Shown in pieces: positions 8,192 through 16,603 of a DNA stretch of 64,000 nt. The notes below the pieces were generated by a model. That model did not search any database, was not told where the DNA came from, and saw only the letters and a list, made by a program, of their open reading frames with translations. The stretch is from Pseudomonas frederiksbergensis. Its GTDB lineage: Bacteria; Pseudomonadota; Gammaproteobacteria; Pseudomonadales; Pseudomonadaceae. Position 1 is the first letter of the stretch. Every line of letters starts with the position of its first letter. A program made the position numbers and the translations under genes. The stretch is from assembly GCF_001874645.1 (NCBI RefSeq), contig NZ_CP017886.1, positions 3,038,001 to 3,102,000 on the forward strand, written 5' to 3'.

Positions 8192-9532
8192 TTAGTCGAG
8201 CATCAACACCTTGGCCAAAATGATTTTCGGGCCTTTCATCTTTTTGATGATGATCCGCAAACCTTCGACTTCCAGCACTTCTTCCTCTTCCGGCACCCGA
8301 TTCAGGGTTTCGTAGACCAGCCCGGCGAGGGTTTCTGCTTCGATGTGATCCAGATCGATACCCAGCAGGCGTTCGACCTTGAACAGCGGTGTGTCACCGC
8401 GTACCAGCAATTTGCCCGGCTGGTAGGCGAGGATCCCGCGTTCGGCCTTGCGGTGTTCGTCCTGGATGTCGCCGACCAGCACTTCCAGCACGTCTTCCAT
8501 GGTCAGGTAGCCAATGATGTTGCCATCGGCTTCTTCAACCACGGCGAAGTGCGAACCGCCTTTGCGGAACTGCTCCAGCAACTGCGACAACGGCATGTGC
8601 CGCGATACGCGTTCCAGCGGGCGGGTCAGCTCGGCCAGGTTGAACGACTCGGGAATGTGGTCCAGCGCCGCCAGTTCCAGCAGCAGGTCCTTGATGTGCA
8701 GCAGGCCGACGAACTCCTGGCGGTCGCTGTCGTACACCGGGTAGCGGCTGAATTTGTGGCGACGGAACAGCGCGAGGATTTCCTTGAGCGGCGCGTTGAA
8801 CTCCAGCGTCACCAGGTCTTCCCGGGAATTGGCCCAGTCGACCACTTCCAGCTCGCCCATTTCCACGGCCGAGGCGAGTACACGCATGCCTTGATCGCTT
8901 GGGTCCTGGCCGCGGCTGGAGTGCAGGATCAGTTTCAGTTCTTCACGGCTGTAATGGTGCTCGTGATGAGGGCCGGGTTCACCTTGGCCGGCGATCCGCA
9001 GAATGGTGTTGGCGCTGGCGTTGAGCAGGTAGATCGCCGGGTACATCGCCCAGTAGAACAGGTACAGCGGCACCGCGGTCCACAGCGATAACAGCTCGGG
9101 TTTACGGATGGCCCAGGATTTGGGGGCCAGTTCGCCGACCACGATGTGCAGGTAGGAAATGATGAAGAAGGCGGTAAAGAACGATATGCCTTTGATCACT
9201 TCCGGGGAGCTGACACCGACCGCGCTGAGCAACGGTTCGAGAATGAGCGCGAACGCCGGTTCACCCACCCAGCCAAGGCCCAGGGAGGCGAGGGTGATAC
9301 CCAATTGGCACGCCGACAGGTAAGCATCGAGCTGGCTGTGTACGGTGCGCAGGATCTGCCCGCGCCAGCCGTTTTTATGGGCAATGGCCTCGACCTTGGT
9401 CGAGCGCAATTTGACCATGGCAAATTCCGCCGCAACGAAGAAGCCGTTGAGCAAAACCAGGATCAGTGCAAAAAGAATCATGCCGAAATCGGCGAAGAGT
9501 GCAGCGAGGGTCAAGCCAGGGGAAGGGTCCAT
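8192..9532 (-). CDS. HlyC/CorC-family membrane protein (DUF21-CBS-CorC_HlyC)
   Basis: 446 residues. An N-terminal DUF21 transmembrane domain (about 1-200, four membrane segments, motif NGFFVAAEFAMVKLRSTK) is followed by two CBS domains (about 215-340, which bind adenine nucleotides in this family) and the C-terminal CorC_HlyC domain (about 355-440). The family is linked to Mg2+/Co2+ resistance or transport; substrate is not shown by the sequence. The start at 9532 has a weak ribosome site, and an ATG 17 codons further in is possible. Convergent with the M23 gene and downstream of phoR in the same direction. Confidence 0.88.
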   Translation of the reverse strand: MDPSPGLTLAALFADFGMILFALILVLLNGFFVAAEFAMVKLRSTKVEAIAHKNGWRGQILRTVHSQLDAYLSACQLGITLASLGLGWVGEPAFALILEPLLSAVGVSSPEVIKGISFFTAFFIISYLHIVVGELAPKSWAIRKPELLSLWTAVPLYLFYWAMYPAIYLLNASANTILRIAGQGEPGPHHEHHYSREELKLILHSSRGQDPSDQGMRVLASAVEMGELEVVDWANSREDLVTLEFNAPLKEILALFRRHKFSRYPVYDSDRQEFVGLLHIKDLLLELAALDHIPESFNLAELTRPLERVSRHMPLSQLLEQFRKGGSHFAVVEEADGNIIGYLTMEDVLEVLVGDIQDEHRKAERGILAYQPGKLLVRGDTPLFKVERLLGIDLDHIEAETLAGLVYETLNRVPEEEEVLEVEGLRIIIKKMKGPKIILAKVLMLD

Positions 9533-9656
9533 GATGGAGTTTTGCGGGTTCCGTATATTCGAAAAGAAAGGGGATTGCCGAGCCTGAAAGGCAGGCCCAA
9601 GCCAGCCAATGTAGCGGCTGACAAGGCGATTGCCTAGTGTTCAGTCAACACGTGCG

Positions 9657-10978
9657 CTAGTCGGTCAGCGAGTTGACTCGCGATTTTGTGACCTGTGCCG
9701 GCACGAAATGGCAGGTGAACGTGCTGCCGTGCCCCAGCACGCTGCTGATCTCCATTCGCGCACGATGGCGTAACAAAACGTGTTTGACGATGGCCAGGCC
9801 TAGCCCGGTGCCGCCGGTATTGGAGTTGCGGCTGGAGTCGACACGGTAGAAGCGCTCGGTCAGGCGTGGCAGGTGTTTGTTGTCGATACCGATCCCCGAG
9901 TCCTGCACGCTGAGGTGCGCACCTTGCTCGTCACCCCACCAGCGGATGCGGATGTTGCCGCCGTCCGGCGTGTATTTGACCGCATTGAACACCAGGTTCG
10001 AGAACGCGCTGCGCAACTCGGCTTCACTGCCCTTGAGCATAATCGACGGATCGGCTTCCAGGGTGATGTGCTGGTTGCGCTGCCCGGACAGCGCCTGGGC
10101 GTCACTCTTGATCGATTGCAGCAGACTGTCGATCGGCACCGGCTGGTTGTCCGATGGGTAATCGGTGGCTTCGAGCTTGGCCAATAGCAGCAAGTCGTTG
10201 AGCAGCGTCTGCATGCGTCCGCCCTGTTGCTGCATTTGTTGCAACGCACGGCTCCAGCGCGGATTCACCTCTTCGACGTTATCGAGCAGGGTTTCCAGGT
10301 AGCCGCAGATCACCGTCAACGGCGTGCGCAGTTCGTGGGAGACGTTGGCGATGAAGTCTTTGCGCATCTGCTCAAGTTGATGAATACGCGTGACGTCGCG
10401 CACCAGCATCAGGTGTTCGTTGTTGCCATAACGGGTGATGTACAGCTGGATCCGCATCCGGTCGTTGGTCGGCGAAGGAATTTCCAGCGGCTCGGCGTAG
10501 CTGTCCTGCTCGAAGTATTCCTTGAAGCGCGGATGACGCACCAGGTTGGTCACTGGCTGACCACTGTCCTGCGGGGTCTTGAGGCCCAGCAGGGTTTCGG
10601 CGGCGCGGTTCCACCATTCCAGGTTGCCGTCGCTGTCGAGCATGATCACGGCGTCCTTCAACGCCGCGGTGGACTCCTGAACCCGGTCGATCACCGCTTG
10701 CAGGCGTCCGCGCACGCGCTGATCGCGCCGTTGCAGGTGGTAGATGCTGTCGAACACTTCACCCCACAGGCCGTAGCCATCGGGGGGGCTTCGTCGGGTT
10801 TTTGCAGGCGCAGCCACTCGTGCAGGCGTAGCAATTGCTTGAGGGTCCAGGCCAGGTAGATTCCCAGACCTGCGGCCAGGCTCCAGCCGTAGTAGCCGGT
10901 AATCAGGCCGATCACCAGACAGCCGGTGACCAGTAACAGCATGTGGCGGATCAGAGTGCCATGCCAGTTTTGGTTCAC
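9657..10978 (-). pseudogene. phoR: phosphate-sensing histidine kinase PhoR, interrupted by a one-base frameshift
   Basis: Membrane sensor kinase partner of PhoB. The N-terminal part (from ATG 10978: membrane segments at about residues 10-50, then ...KPDEAPP) and the remainder (DGYGLWGEVFDS onward: PAS region, H-box VSHELRTPLTV, N-box NLVFNAVKYTP, DSGIGI, GGTGLGLAI) are in different frames. They join at a run of seven G on the plus strand (10782-10788); one more base would give a continuous protein of about 440 residues, the normal PhoR length. As written, translation from 10978 goes out of frame after about 66 residues. All catalytic motifs downstream are intact, which argues for a recent change, a slippage-prone tract or a sequencing error. 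It follows phoB after 45 bases. Confidence 0.88.
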
Positions 10979-11023
10979 TTAAACACGCGTCCTTGTCAGC
11001 TTGTCGAGCCAGTAAGGGCCGGC

Positions 11024-11713
11024 TCAGGCCTTGGTGGAAAAACGATAGCCCGTGCCGCGCACGGTTTGTACCAGATTCTCGTAGGCATCGCCGAGGGCTT
11101 TGCGCAAACGACGAATGTGCACGTCGACGGTGCGCTCTTCGACATACACATTGCCGCCCCAGACCTGATCGAGCAATTGCCCGCGGGTGTAGGCGCGTTC
11201 CTGATGGGTCATGAAAAATTGCAGCAAGCGGTATTCGGTCGGGCCCATCTCGGCGGGTTTGCCGTCGATGGTCACGCGATGGCTGATCGGGTCCAGCAGC
11301 AAGCCGCCGACTTCGATCGGTGCTTCGCCGTCGGTAGGCCCGGCACGACGCAGCACGGCCTTCAGGCGCGCAACCAGCTCACGTGGCGAAAACGGCTTGG
11401 TGATGTAGTCATCGGCACCGACTTCCAGGCCCTGGATCTTGTTGTCCTCTTCACCCTTGGCGGTGAGCATGATGATCGGGATGTCCCCGGTCAGCTCATC
11501 GCGCTTGAGGCGCCGGGCCAGCTCGATGCCTGAGGTACCGGGCAGCATCCAGTCGAGCAGGATCAGGTCCGGTTTACGGTCGACGATAATGGCGTGGGCC
11601 TGCTGGGAATTTTCGGCCTCCAGGCAGTCATAGCCGGCCATTTCCAACGCAACGGCGATCATTTCGCGAATGGGCGCTTCGTCGTCGACGATCAGAATAC
11701 TCCTGCCAGCCAT
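11024..11713 (-). CDS. phoB: phosphate regulon response regulator PhoB
   Basis: OmpR-family transcription factor of 229 residues that activates the Pho regulon when phosphorylated by PhoR. The receiver domain (1-125) has D10/D11, phosphoacceptor D54 (LLDWMLPG) and K in TKPFSPREL. The winged-helix DNA-binding domain (about 130-229) has the recognition segment [15 protein letters not shown]. First gene of a phoB-phoR operon; a likely autoregulatory Pho box lies upstream. Confidence 0.96.
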   Translation of the reverse strand: MAGRSILIVDDEAPIREMIAVALEMAGYDCLEAENSQQAHAIIVDRKPDLILLDWMLPGTSGIELARRLKRDELTGDIPIIMLTAKGEEDNKIQGLEVGADDYITKPFSPRELVARLKAVLRRAGPTDGEAPIEVGGLLLDPISHRVTIDGKPAEMGPTEYRLLQFFMTHQERAYTRGQLLDQVWGGNVYVEERTVDVHIRRLRKALGDAYENLVQTVRGTGYRFSTKA

Positions 11714-11725
11714 GCCTTAATCCTC

Positions 11726-11743
11726 TTGTCATTTAACTGTCTT
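11726..11743 (+). promoter_or_regulatory. Pho-box-like site pointing to the downstream secreted-protein gene
   Basis: TTGTCAT, TTAA, CTGTCTT on the plus strand: two half-sites with the correct 11-base period, two mismatches from consensus. It lies 13 bases upstream of the phoB ATG and about 120 bases before the gene at 11865, in the orientation that would activate the latter. Confidence 0.5.
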
Positions 11744-11766
11744 GCGCCGCATTAGATAACGGAATT

Positions 11767-11784
11767 ATTGCAGTCGTGTGACAG
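11767..11784 (-). promoter_or_regulatory. Pho-box-like site upstream of phoB
   Basis: On the minus strand this reads CTGTCAC, ACGA, CTGCAAT, a moderate match to the double CTGTCAT consensus. Eight bases further on lies TATCTAAT, a plausible -10 element. The position fits known autoregulation of phoB by PhoB. Confidence 0.5.
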
Positions 11785-11864
11785 TATTTTAGCCGTGCGG
11801 CAGTCAGCGCAATCCTGAACTACGCTTTAAGTCCGGATCCTGACAACCACAAAAGAAGGTTTCT

Positions 11865-12242
11865 ATGACTCTCTACGCTCAATCTTTTAAAGCCCTGATG
11901 TTGGCCGCTACCCTGGCATTACCGACACTCGCGCTCGCTGCCGAGCCGGCAATGATGAAGGACGGCATGATGGTCGATTCCAAGGGCATGACCGTGTACA
12001 CGTTCGACAAGGACACAGGCGGCAAGTCGATGTGTAACGCTGATTGTGCCAAGACCTGGCCGCCGATGATGGCGCCGAAGGATGCCAAGCCCATGGGCGA
12101 ATGGACGCCGATCAAGCGTGATGACGGCATGATGCAATGGGCTTACGACGGCAAGCCGCTGTACACCTACAAAATGGACATGAAGCCCGGCGATAAGAAC
12201 GGTGACGGTTTCAAAGACATGTGGCACATGGCGAAGCACTGA
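11865..12242 (+). CDS. secreted protein with Yx(F/W/Y)xxD repeats (COG4315-like)
   Basis: 125 residues with a signal peptide (about 1-25, ending LALA) and two copies of the family signature, VYTFDKD near residue 45 and LYTYKMD near 105, plus a paired CNADC motif. Proteins of this family are small periplasmic or lipid-anchored proteins of unknown function; no lipobox cysteine is evident here, so it is probably soluble. Divergent from phoB, sharing an intergenic region with Pho-box-like sites, which suggests phosphate control. Confidence 0.8.
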   Translation: MTLYAQSFKALMLAATLALPTLALAAEPAMMKDGMMVDSKGMTVYTFDKDTGGKSMCNADCAKTWPPMMAPKDAKPMGEWTPIKRDDGMMQWAYDGKPLYTYKMDMKPGDKNGDGFKDMWHMAKH

Positions 12243-12267
12243 TCCATACAACATGATCTGAACCGCT

Positions 12268-12325
12268 AAAAGATCGCGGCCTGCGCGCGTGCACCTGTAG
12301 GAGCTGCCGCAGGCTGCGATCTTTT
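12268..12325. repeat. REP-like imperfect palindrome
   Basis: AAAAGATCGCGGCCTGCG at 12268-12285 pairs imperfectly with GCAGGCTGCGATCTTTT at 12309-12325. Same family as the elements at 7006 and 8086, with one side degraded. It lies between the convergent genes ending at 12242 and 12333. Confidence 0.75.
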
Positions 12326-12332
12326 CCAAACT

Positions 12333-13223
12333 TCAGCGCAACGCGTAATCCAGCACGATCCCGACGAAAATCGCCAACCCGGCCCAATGGTTATGCAGGA
12401 AGGCCCGAAAACACTTCAGTCGGTCCTTGTCGCGGGTGTACCAGAATTCCCAGGCAAAGCACGCGGCTGCTGCCAGCAGGCCGAGGTGAAACCAGCCACC
12501 CAGCTCGAATTTCGATCCCGCCAGCAGCAAGCACGCCAGGGCCAGCCCTTGCAGCGTGAGAATGATCACCCGATCGGCATCGCCAAACAGAATCGCCGTG
12601 GATTTCACACCAATTTTCAAATCGTCGTCGCGGTCGGTCATGGCGTAGTAGGTGTCATAACCCACTGTCCACAGCAGGTTGGCGATCCACAGCAACCAGG
12701 CAATGGCCGGCAGTTCACCGGTTTCGGCGGTGAACGCCATCGGCATGCCCCAGGAGAACGCCGCGCCCAGTACCACTTGCGGGTAATAGGTGTAGCGCTT
12801 CATGAACGGGTAAGTGGCAGCCAGCGCCAGGCCACCAAACGACAACCAGACCGTGGCCGCGTTAGTGCACAGCACCAACAGGAAACTCACGCCCATTAAC
12901 AGCGCGAAGAACACCAACGCTTCTTTCGAGCTGATCTTGCCGCTGACCAAGGGCCGTTGTTCGGTACGTTTCACGTGACCGTCGACCTTGCGATCAGCCC
13001 AGTCATTGATCACGCAGCCGCCGGCGCGGGTCAGCACCACGCCAAGGACGAAAATCACACTATTGGCCAGTGACGGCGAACCTTTCCCGGCAATCCACAG
13101 CGCCCACAGCGTTGGCCACAGCAGCAGGTAAATGCCGATGGGCTTGTCCATGCGGGTCAGCTGAATGAAGTCCCAGGCGCGTGGGTTCAGGCGATTCAGG
13201 GATTTGAGCAGGCTTTGGTACAT
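12333..13223 (-). CDS. ubiA: 4-hydroxybenzoate octaprenyltransferase UbiA
   Basis: Integral inner-membrane enzyme that attaches the polyprenyl tail to 4-hydroxybenzoate in ubiquinone synthesis. 296 residues, the family length, with about eight membrane segments. The two aspartate-rich substrate/Mg2+ motifs are visible: [15 protein letters not shown] (about 70-85) and [12 protein letters not shown] (about 190-202). The start is ATG 13223 ([12 protein letters not shown]), overlapping the ubiC stop by one base (TGATG), rather than a longer upstream in-frame start. Translationally coupled to ubiC. Confidence 0.96.
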   Translation of the reverse strand: MYQSLLKSLNRLNPRAWDFIQLTRMDKPIGIYLLLWPTLWALWIAGKGSPSLANSVIFVLGVVLTRAGGCVINDWADRKVDGHVKRTEQRPLVSGKISSKEALVFFALLMGVSFLLVLCTNAATVWLSFGGLALAATYPFMKRYTYYPQVVLGAAFSWGMPMAFTAETGELPAIAWLLWIANLLWTVGYDTYYAMTDRDDDLKIGVKSTAILFGDADRVIILTLQGLALACLLLAGSKFELGGWFHLGLLAAAACFAWEFWYTRDKDRLKCFRAFLHNHWAGLAIFVGIVLDYALR

Positions 13224-13786
13224 CAGCAGTTCTCCGCATTCGCGCGGGCAGTGCGCCACAGGGCTGGCAGGAATATTTCCGCGACCAGCACGCTTAAGTT
13301 CCCCCGGTCGAAACGCGAGCGTCGGCCCCACCGTTCCGGTGCCCGGGATTCGCTTGGCAACCACTCGGCAGGATAGTGACAAACCTCGATGGCGCCACGC
13401 TGGAATGCCTGATCGCAAAACAGCAACTCGCCCAGGGAGCGGCTGCCCAACTCATCCATATTCAACCCGCCGTCCTGCAACGAACTGCGCGCCGCCACAC
13501 TGCGGGCAAACACCCACGCCTCGCCATGACCGCGCAAATATACTTCACGCACCCAGCCTTCGCTGCCTTCGGGCAACTCCAGCGCGGCGCATTCGTCTGC
13601 GCGCAAAGGCTGCCAGCCTTCGAATAATGGCGTCACGCTGAAGCCGTCATCCGACAAACGGGTCAGGCGGCGGGTGAGCGAGCCTTCATCGAATAGCCAG
13701 TCGAGGGTTTGCGCGTCAGGAAGGGGCGCCAGCTGGCTTTGTGGCAACCAGAGCGGGGCAGGGGCGAGGGGGTTTGAGTGCGGCAC
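13223..13786 (-). CDS. ubiC: chorismate lyase UbiC
   Basis: Cytoplasmic enzyme converting chorismate to 4-hydroxybenzoate and pyruvate, the first committed step of ubiquinone synthesis. 187 residues; family features include [19 protein letters not shown] (arginine and glycine of the product-binding site), [11 protein letters not shown] and the C-terminal ERWGRRSRF. First gene of the ubiC-ubiA pair. Confidence 0.95.
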   Translation of the reverse strand: MPHSNPLAPAPLWLPQSQLAPLPDAQTLDWLFDEGSLTRRLTRLSDDGFSVTPLFEGWQPLRADECAALELPEGSEGWVREVYLRGHGEAWVFARSVAARSSLQDGGLNMDELGSRSLGELLFCDQAFQRGAIEVCHYPAEWLPSESRAPERWGRRSRFDRGNLSVLVAEIFLPALWRTARANAENC

Positions 13787-13987
13787 AGTGAGTCAGTATT
13801 GGCAGCAAATGAGGCGGCGAGCTTACCATGCTGGTCGGTGATATTGACTGATCAGACGGGGTAATGACCGCGAACAGGCTTGCATCTGTTGAGCCTGATC
13901 AGTACAAAACGCCTTGAGCCGGACGGCAGACCTTTATCGGGCGACCGTTCGTGCCAGCAAAAGCCTGAGAATTTGAGGAAACAAGTA

Positions 13988-14158
13988 ATGAAGAAGTGGC
14001 AATGCGTGGTCTGTGGGCTGATCTACAACGAAGCCGACGGCTGGCCGGATGACGGCATCGCAGCCGGGACCTTGTGGCAGGACGTACCGGAAGACTGGCT
14101 GTGCCCGGACTGTGGCGTCGGCAAAATGGATTTCGAGATGATCGAAATCGCGGCCTGA
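13988..14158 (+). CDS. rubA: rubredoxin
   Basis: 56-residue iron protein with the two CxxC pairs that bind one Fe (C6/C9 in CVVCG and C39/C42 in CPDCG) and the conserved WPDDG...W..VPEDW core. It carries electrons from the adjacent reductase to partners such as alkane hydroxylases or oxidative-stress enzymes. The start is ATG 13988 with GAGGAAAC upstream; the reading frame is open further 5' but that part shows no rubredoxin similarity. P. aeruginosa has two rubredoxin genes here; only one is seen. Confidence 0.95.
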   Translation: MKKWQCVVCGLIYNEADGWPDDGIAAGTLWQDVPEDWLCPDCGVGKMDFEMIEIAA

Positions 14159-14192
14159 TCACAGATTTACATGAATTGAAGAGGAGTAAGGA

Positions 14193-15341
14193 ATGAACGC
14201 ACCTGTCGTGATCGTCGGCACTGGGCTGGCTGGCTACAACCTGGCCCGGGAGTTTCGCAAACTCGATGGCGAAACACCGCTGCTGTTGATTACCGCAGAT
14301 GACGGACGCTCTTACTCCAAGCCGATGCTCTCCACCGGTTTCGGCAAGAACAAGGACGCTGACGGCCTGAGCATGGCCGAACCGGGCGCCATGGCCGAAC
14401 AGCTAAAGGCTGAGGTGCGTACCCACACGCGCATCAGCGGCATCGACCCGGGCCACAAACGCCTGTGGATCGGCGATGAAGCCGTGGCCTATCGCGACCT
14501 GATCCTCGCCTGGGGCGCGGAAACCGTGCGTGTGCCGGTGCAGGGCGATGCGCCCGAAGCGATCTTCCCGATCAACGACCTCGAAGACTACGCGCGCTTT
14601 CGGGCGGCGGCTGCGGGCAAGCGTCGGGTGTTGTTGCTCGGCGCCGGCCTGATCGGCTGTGAGTTTGCCAACGACCTGATCCTCGGTGGTTACGACGTAC
14701 AATTGGTCGCGCCGTGCGAACAAGTCATGCCGACGCTGCTTCACCCCGCGGCGGCCGCAGCCGTGCAGGCCGGGCTGGAAAGCCTGGGCGCGCAGTTCCA
14801 CCTCGGCCCGGTACTCAACCGTTTGCAACGCACCGATGACGGGCTTGAAGGGCACTTGTCCGATGGCCAGGTGATTCCCTGCGATGTCGTGGTTTCCGCC
14901 ATCGGCCTGCGTCCGCGCATCGATCTGGCGGCCGCTGCCGGTTTGCAGATCAATCGCGGTGTGGTGGTTGACCGCCACCTGAAGACTTCTCACGCCAATA
15001 TCTACGCCTTGGGCGACTGTGCCGAGGTCGATGGGCTGAATTTGCTGTACGTGATGCCCCTGATGAGCTGTGCGCGTGCGCTGGCTCAGACCCTGGCCGG
15101 CAACCCGACTGCGGTCAGTTATGGTGCGATGCCGATCACCGTGAAAACACCGGTCTGCCCATTGGTGGTTTCCCCGCCACCACGCGGTTTAGAAGGTGTC
15201 TGGACCGTCGAAGGGCAGGGTGCCGACATCAAGGCGCTGTGCCGTGATACCAGCGGCAAACTGCTGGGTTATGCGCTGACCGGGGCGGCGGTGATGGAGA
15301 AACTGGCTCTAAACAAGGAGCTTCCGGCGCTTCTGGCGTAA
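14193..15341 (+). CDS. rubB: rubredoxin-NAD(+) reductase
   Basis: FAD flavoprotein of 382 residues passing electrons from NADH to rubredoxin. The N-terminal FAD-binding motif [16 protein letters not shown], the central NAD-binding motif [14 protein letters not shown] (about 145-158) and the second FAD motif [12 protein letters not shown] (about 270) are in the order of the pyridine-nucleotide disulfide oxidoreductase fold without redox cysteines. It starts 34 bases after rubA with GAGGAGTAAGG upstream: one operon. Confidence 0.94.
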   Translation: MNAPVVIVGTGLAGYNLAREFRKLDGETPLLLITADDGRSYSKPMLSTGFGKNKDADGLSMAEPGAMAEQLKAEVRTHTRISGIDPGHKRLWIGDEAVAYRDLILAWGAETVRVPVQGDAPEAIFPINDLEDYARFRAAAAGKRRVLLLGAGLIGCEFANDLILGGYDVQLVAPCEQVMPTLLHPAAAAAVQAGLESLGAQFHLGPVLNRLQRTDDGLEGHLSDGQVIPCDVVVSAIGLRPRIDLAAAAGLQINRGVVVDRHLKTSHANIYALGDCAEVDGLNLLYVMPLMSCARALAQTLAGNPTAVSYGAMPITVKTPVCPLVVSPPPRGLEGVWTVEGQGADIKALCRDTSGKLLGYALTGAAVMEKLALNKELPALLA

Positions 15342-15530
15342 ATACCGGTCGTTCTGTCGGAATCACCCCGCTTTTGCCCCTACAAAGGTCGCCCCGAGAC
15401 TGGCGCCGCTCGTAACCGCATGCCATCCTCACTCACGTCTGCCGCAGAGTAGAGCCTGCGGCGCCTTGGGCGCTGTTCTGGAAGAACAGCACGGACATAA
15501 CAACAAAAAACCGTCAAAGAGGCTTCACTC

Positions 15531-15806
15531 ATGCGTAAACCAGAACTCGCCGCAGCCATCGCTGAAAAGGCTGACCTCACCAAAGAGCAGGCAAACCGCG
15601 TCCTCAACGCCGTTCTCGAAGAAATCACCGGCGCTCTGCACCGTAAAGACAGCGTCACCCTGGTGGGTTTCGGTACCTTCCTGCAGCGCCACCGTGGCGC
15701 TCGCACCGGCAAGAACCCGCAAACCGGCGAGCCAGTGAAAATCAAGGCCAGCAACACCGTTGCCTTCAAGCCAGGCAAGTCGTTGAAAGACAGCGTCAAT
15801 CCATAA
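15531..15806 (+). CDS. hupA: HU-family DNA-binding protein
   Basis: 91-residue histone-like nucleoid protein. Sequence features of HU: N-terminal helices (MRKPELAAAIAEKADLTKEQ), VTLVGFGTF, and the DNA-contacting arm RTGKNPQTGEPVKI with the proline that intercalates DNA. Same position as PA5348 in P. aeruginosa. The symbol hupA follows P. putida usage and is less certain than the family. It is the last conserved housekeeping gene before the T6SS island. Confidence 0.92.
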   Translation: MRKPELAAAIAEKADLTKEQANRVLNAVLEEITGALHRKDSVTLVGFGTFLQRHRGARTGKNPQTGEPVKIKASNTVAFKPGKSLKDSVNP

Positions 15807-15845
15807 ATGCTGCGAACTCCCAGAGTTGCGGGGGAGAGTTGTATT

Positions 15846-15887
15846 GAAAATGGGCACATCGAGCAGGTCGAGTGTCCATTTTTTATT
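15846..15887 (+). terminator. probable rho-independent terminator after the HU gene
   Basis: An AATGG-CAC-TCGA stem with small bulges (15847-15862 against 15868-15881) is followed by TTTTTT. It lies 40 bases after the HU stop. Confidence 0.65.
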
Positions 15888-15935
15888 GGCGTGGGATAAG
15901 GCAGTGCGCATAGAGGCTCGGGTTACTCGGCCAAG

Positions 15936-16574
15936 CTACTCGAGAGTGGTGTCGGCCACACTGACCTTCAACCGCAATGTTCTGCCTTGGAGCTGTTTCA
16001 TATGCGGCATGCCAAGTACCTTGCTATTTGTGTCCAGCCCTTTGCACATAAGTTCCTGCTGGAAGACGCTGCTGTGTTCGAGATCTTCATAGCGACAGCT
16101 CACTGAGATCACTTGCTCGTCAGGCGTCGGCGCTGGATGATTTCCATCATCAAGGCGGGTATCGACACTCAACTCGGCGCTGGCCACGCCGAGCTTCTTT
16201 TGGTTTGTTTCACGCATGTCGAAGATCAAGAACGTAAAGTGGCTAATTCCTATGACGCAACCCTCAACGCTGACGTATAGCGGCACCTCGAATTCAGAAG
16301 TGTGCGCAGTGGCGTGGGACCGACTGGAAAACCTTTTTTTATCAGGATTGGGGTCGCCTGCATAATCGTCAGGCAAAAAGCACACGCTGGAAAACACTGG
16401 GTGATAGTACGCGGTAGCGTGCACGCTAAACTCTGCAGGCATTTCCGTCTTTAACGTCACGGTGTTGGAAAACACAGCGCATCCGGATCCGAGCATCACA
16501 AGGCCAGCCAGTAGTAAGGTACGAACGGAACGAGGCGCAGCGCTTGGGCAGCGGTGCTGTGGTAATGGGCGCAT
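15936..16574 (-). CDS. lipoprotein, likely immunity-type, downstream of the class-3 lipase
   Basis: 212 residues. A signal sequence with lipobox LGSGC (Cys near residue 32) implies lipidation and periplasmic location. The body resembles the two lipoproteins at 18931 and 19770 in layout: a xxFxVxATAY strand after the anchor, conserved cysteines, a phrase like FLIFDMRE, and an ending of the type LQGRTLRLKVSVAD (compare LRGKTVRLKIKLAD). It is therefore a diverged third member of that family. AAGGAAG lies five bases before the ATG, and the gene follows the lipase by 29 bases. A role protecting against the lipase is inferred from position and export. Confidence 0.72.
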   Translation of the reverse strand: MRPLPQHRCPSAAPRSVRTLLLAGLVMLGSGCAVFSNTVTLKTEMPAEFSVHATAYYHPVFSSVCFLPDDYAGDPNPDKKRFSSRSHATAHTSEFEVPLYVSVEGCVIGISHFTFLIFDMRETNQKKLGVASAELSVDTRLDDGNHPAPTPDEQVISVSCRYEDLEHSSVFQQELMCKGLDTNSKVLGMPHMKQLQGRTLRLKVSVADTTLE

Positions 16575-16603
16575 TAATACTTCCTTGTTGATTTGGATAA
16601 GGG

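Noticed and set aside
12333..13418. Longer UbiA starting at 13418
   Set aside because: The added 65 residues overlap ubiC out of frame; ATG 13223 gives the normal UbiA length and couples to the ubiC stop.
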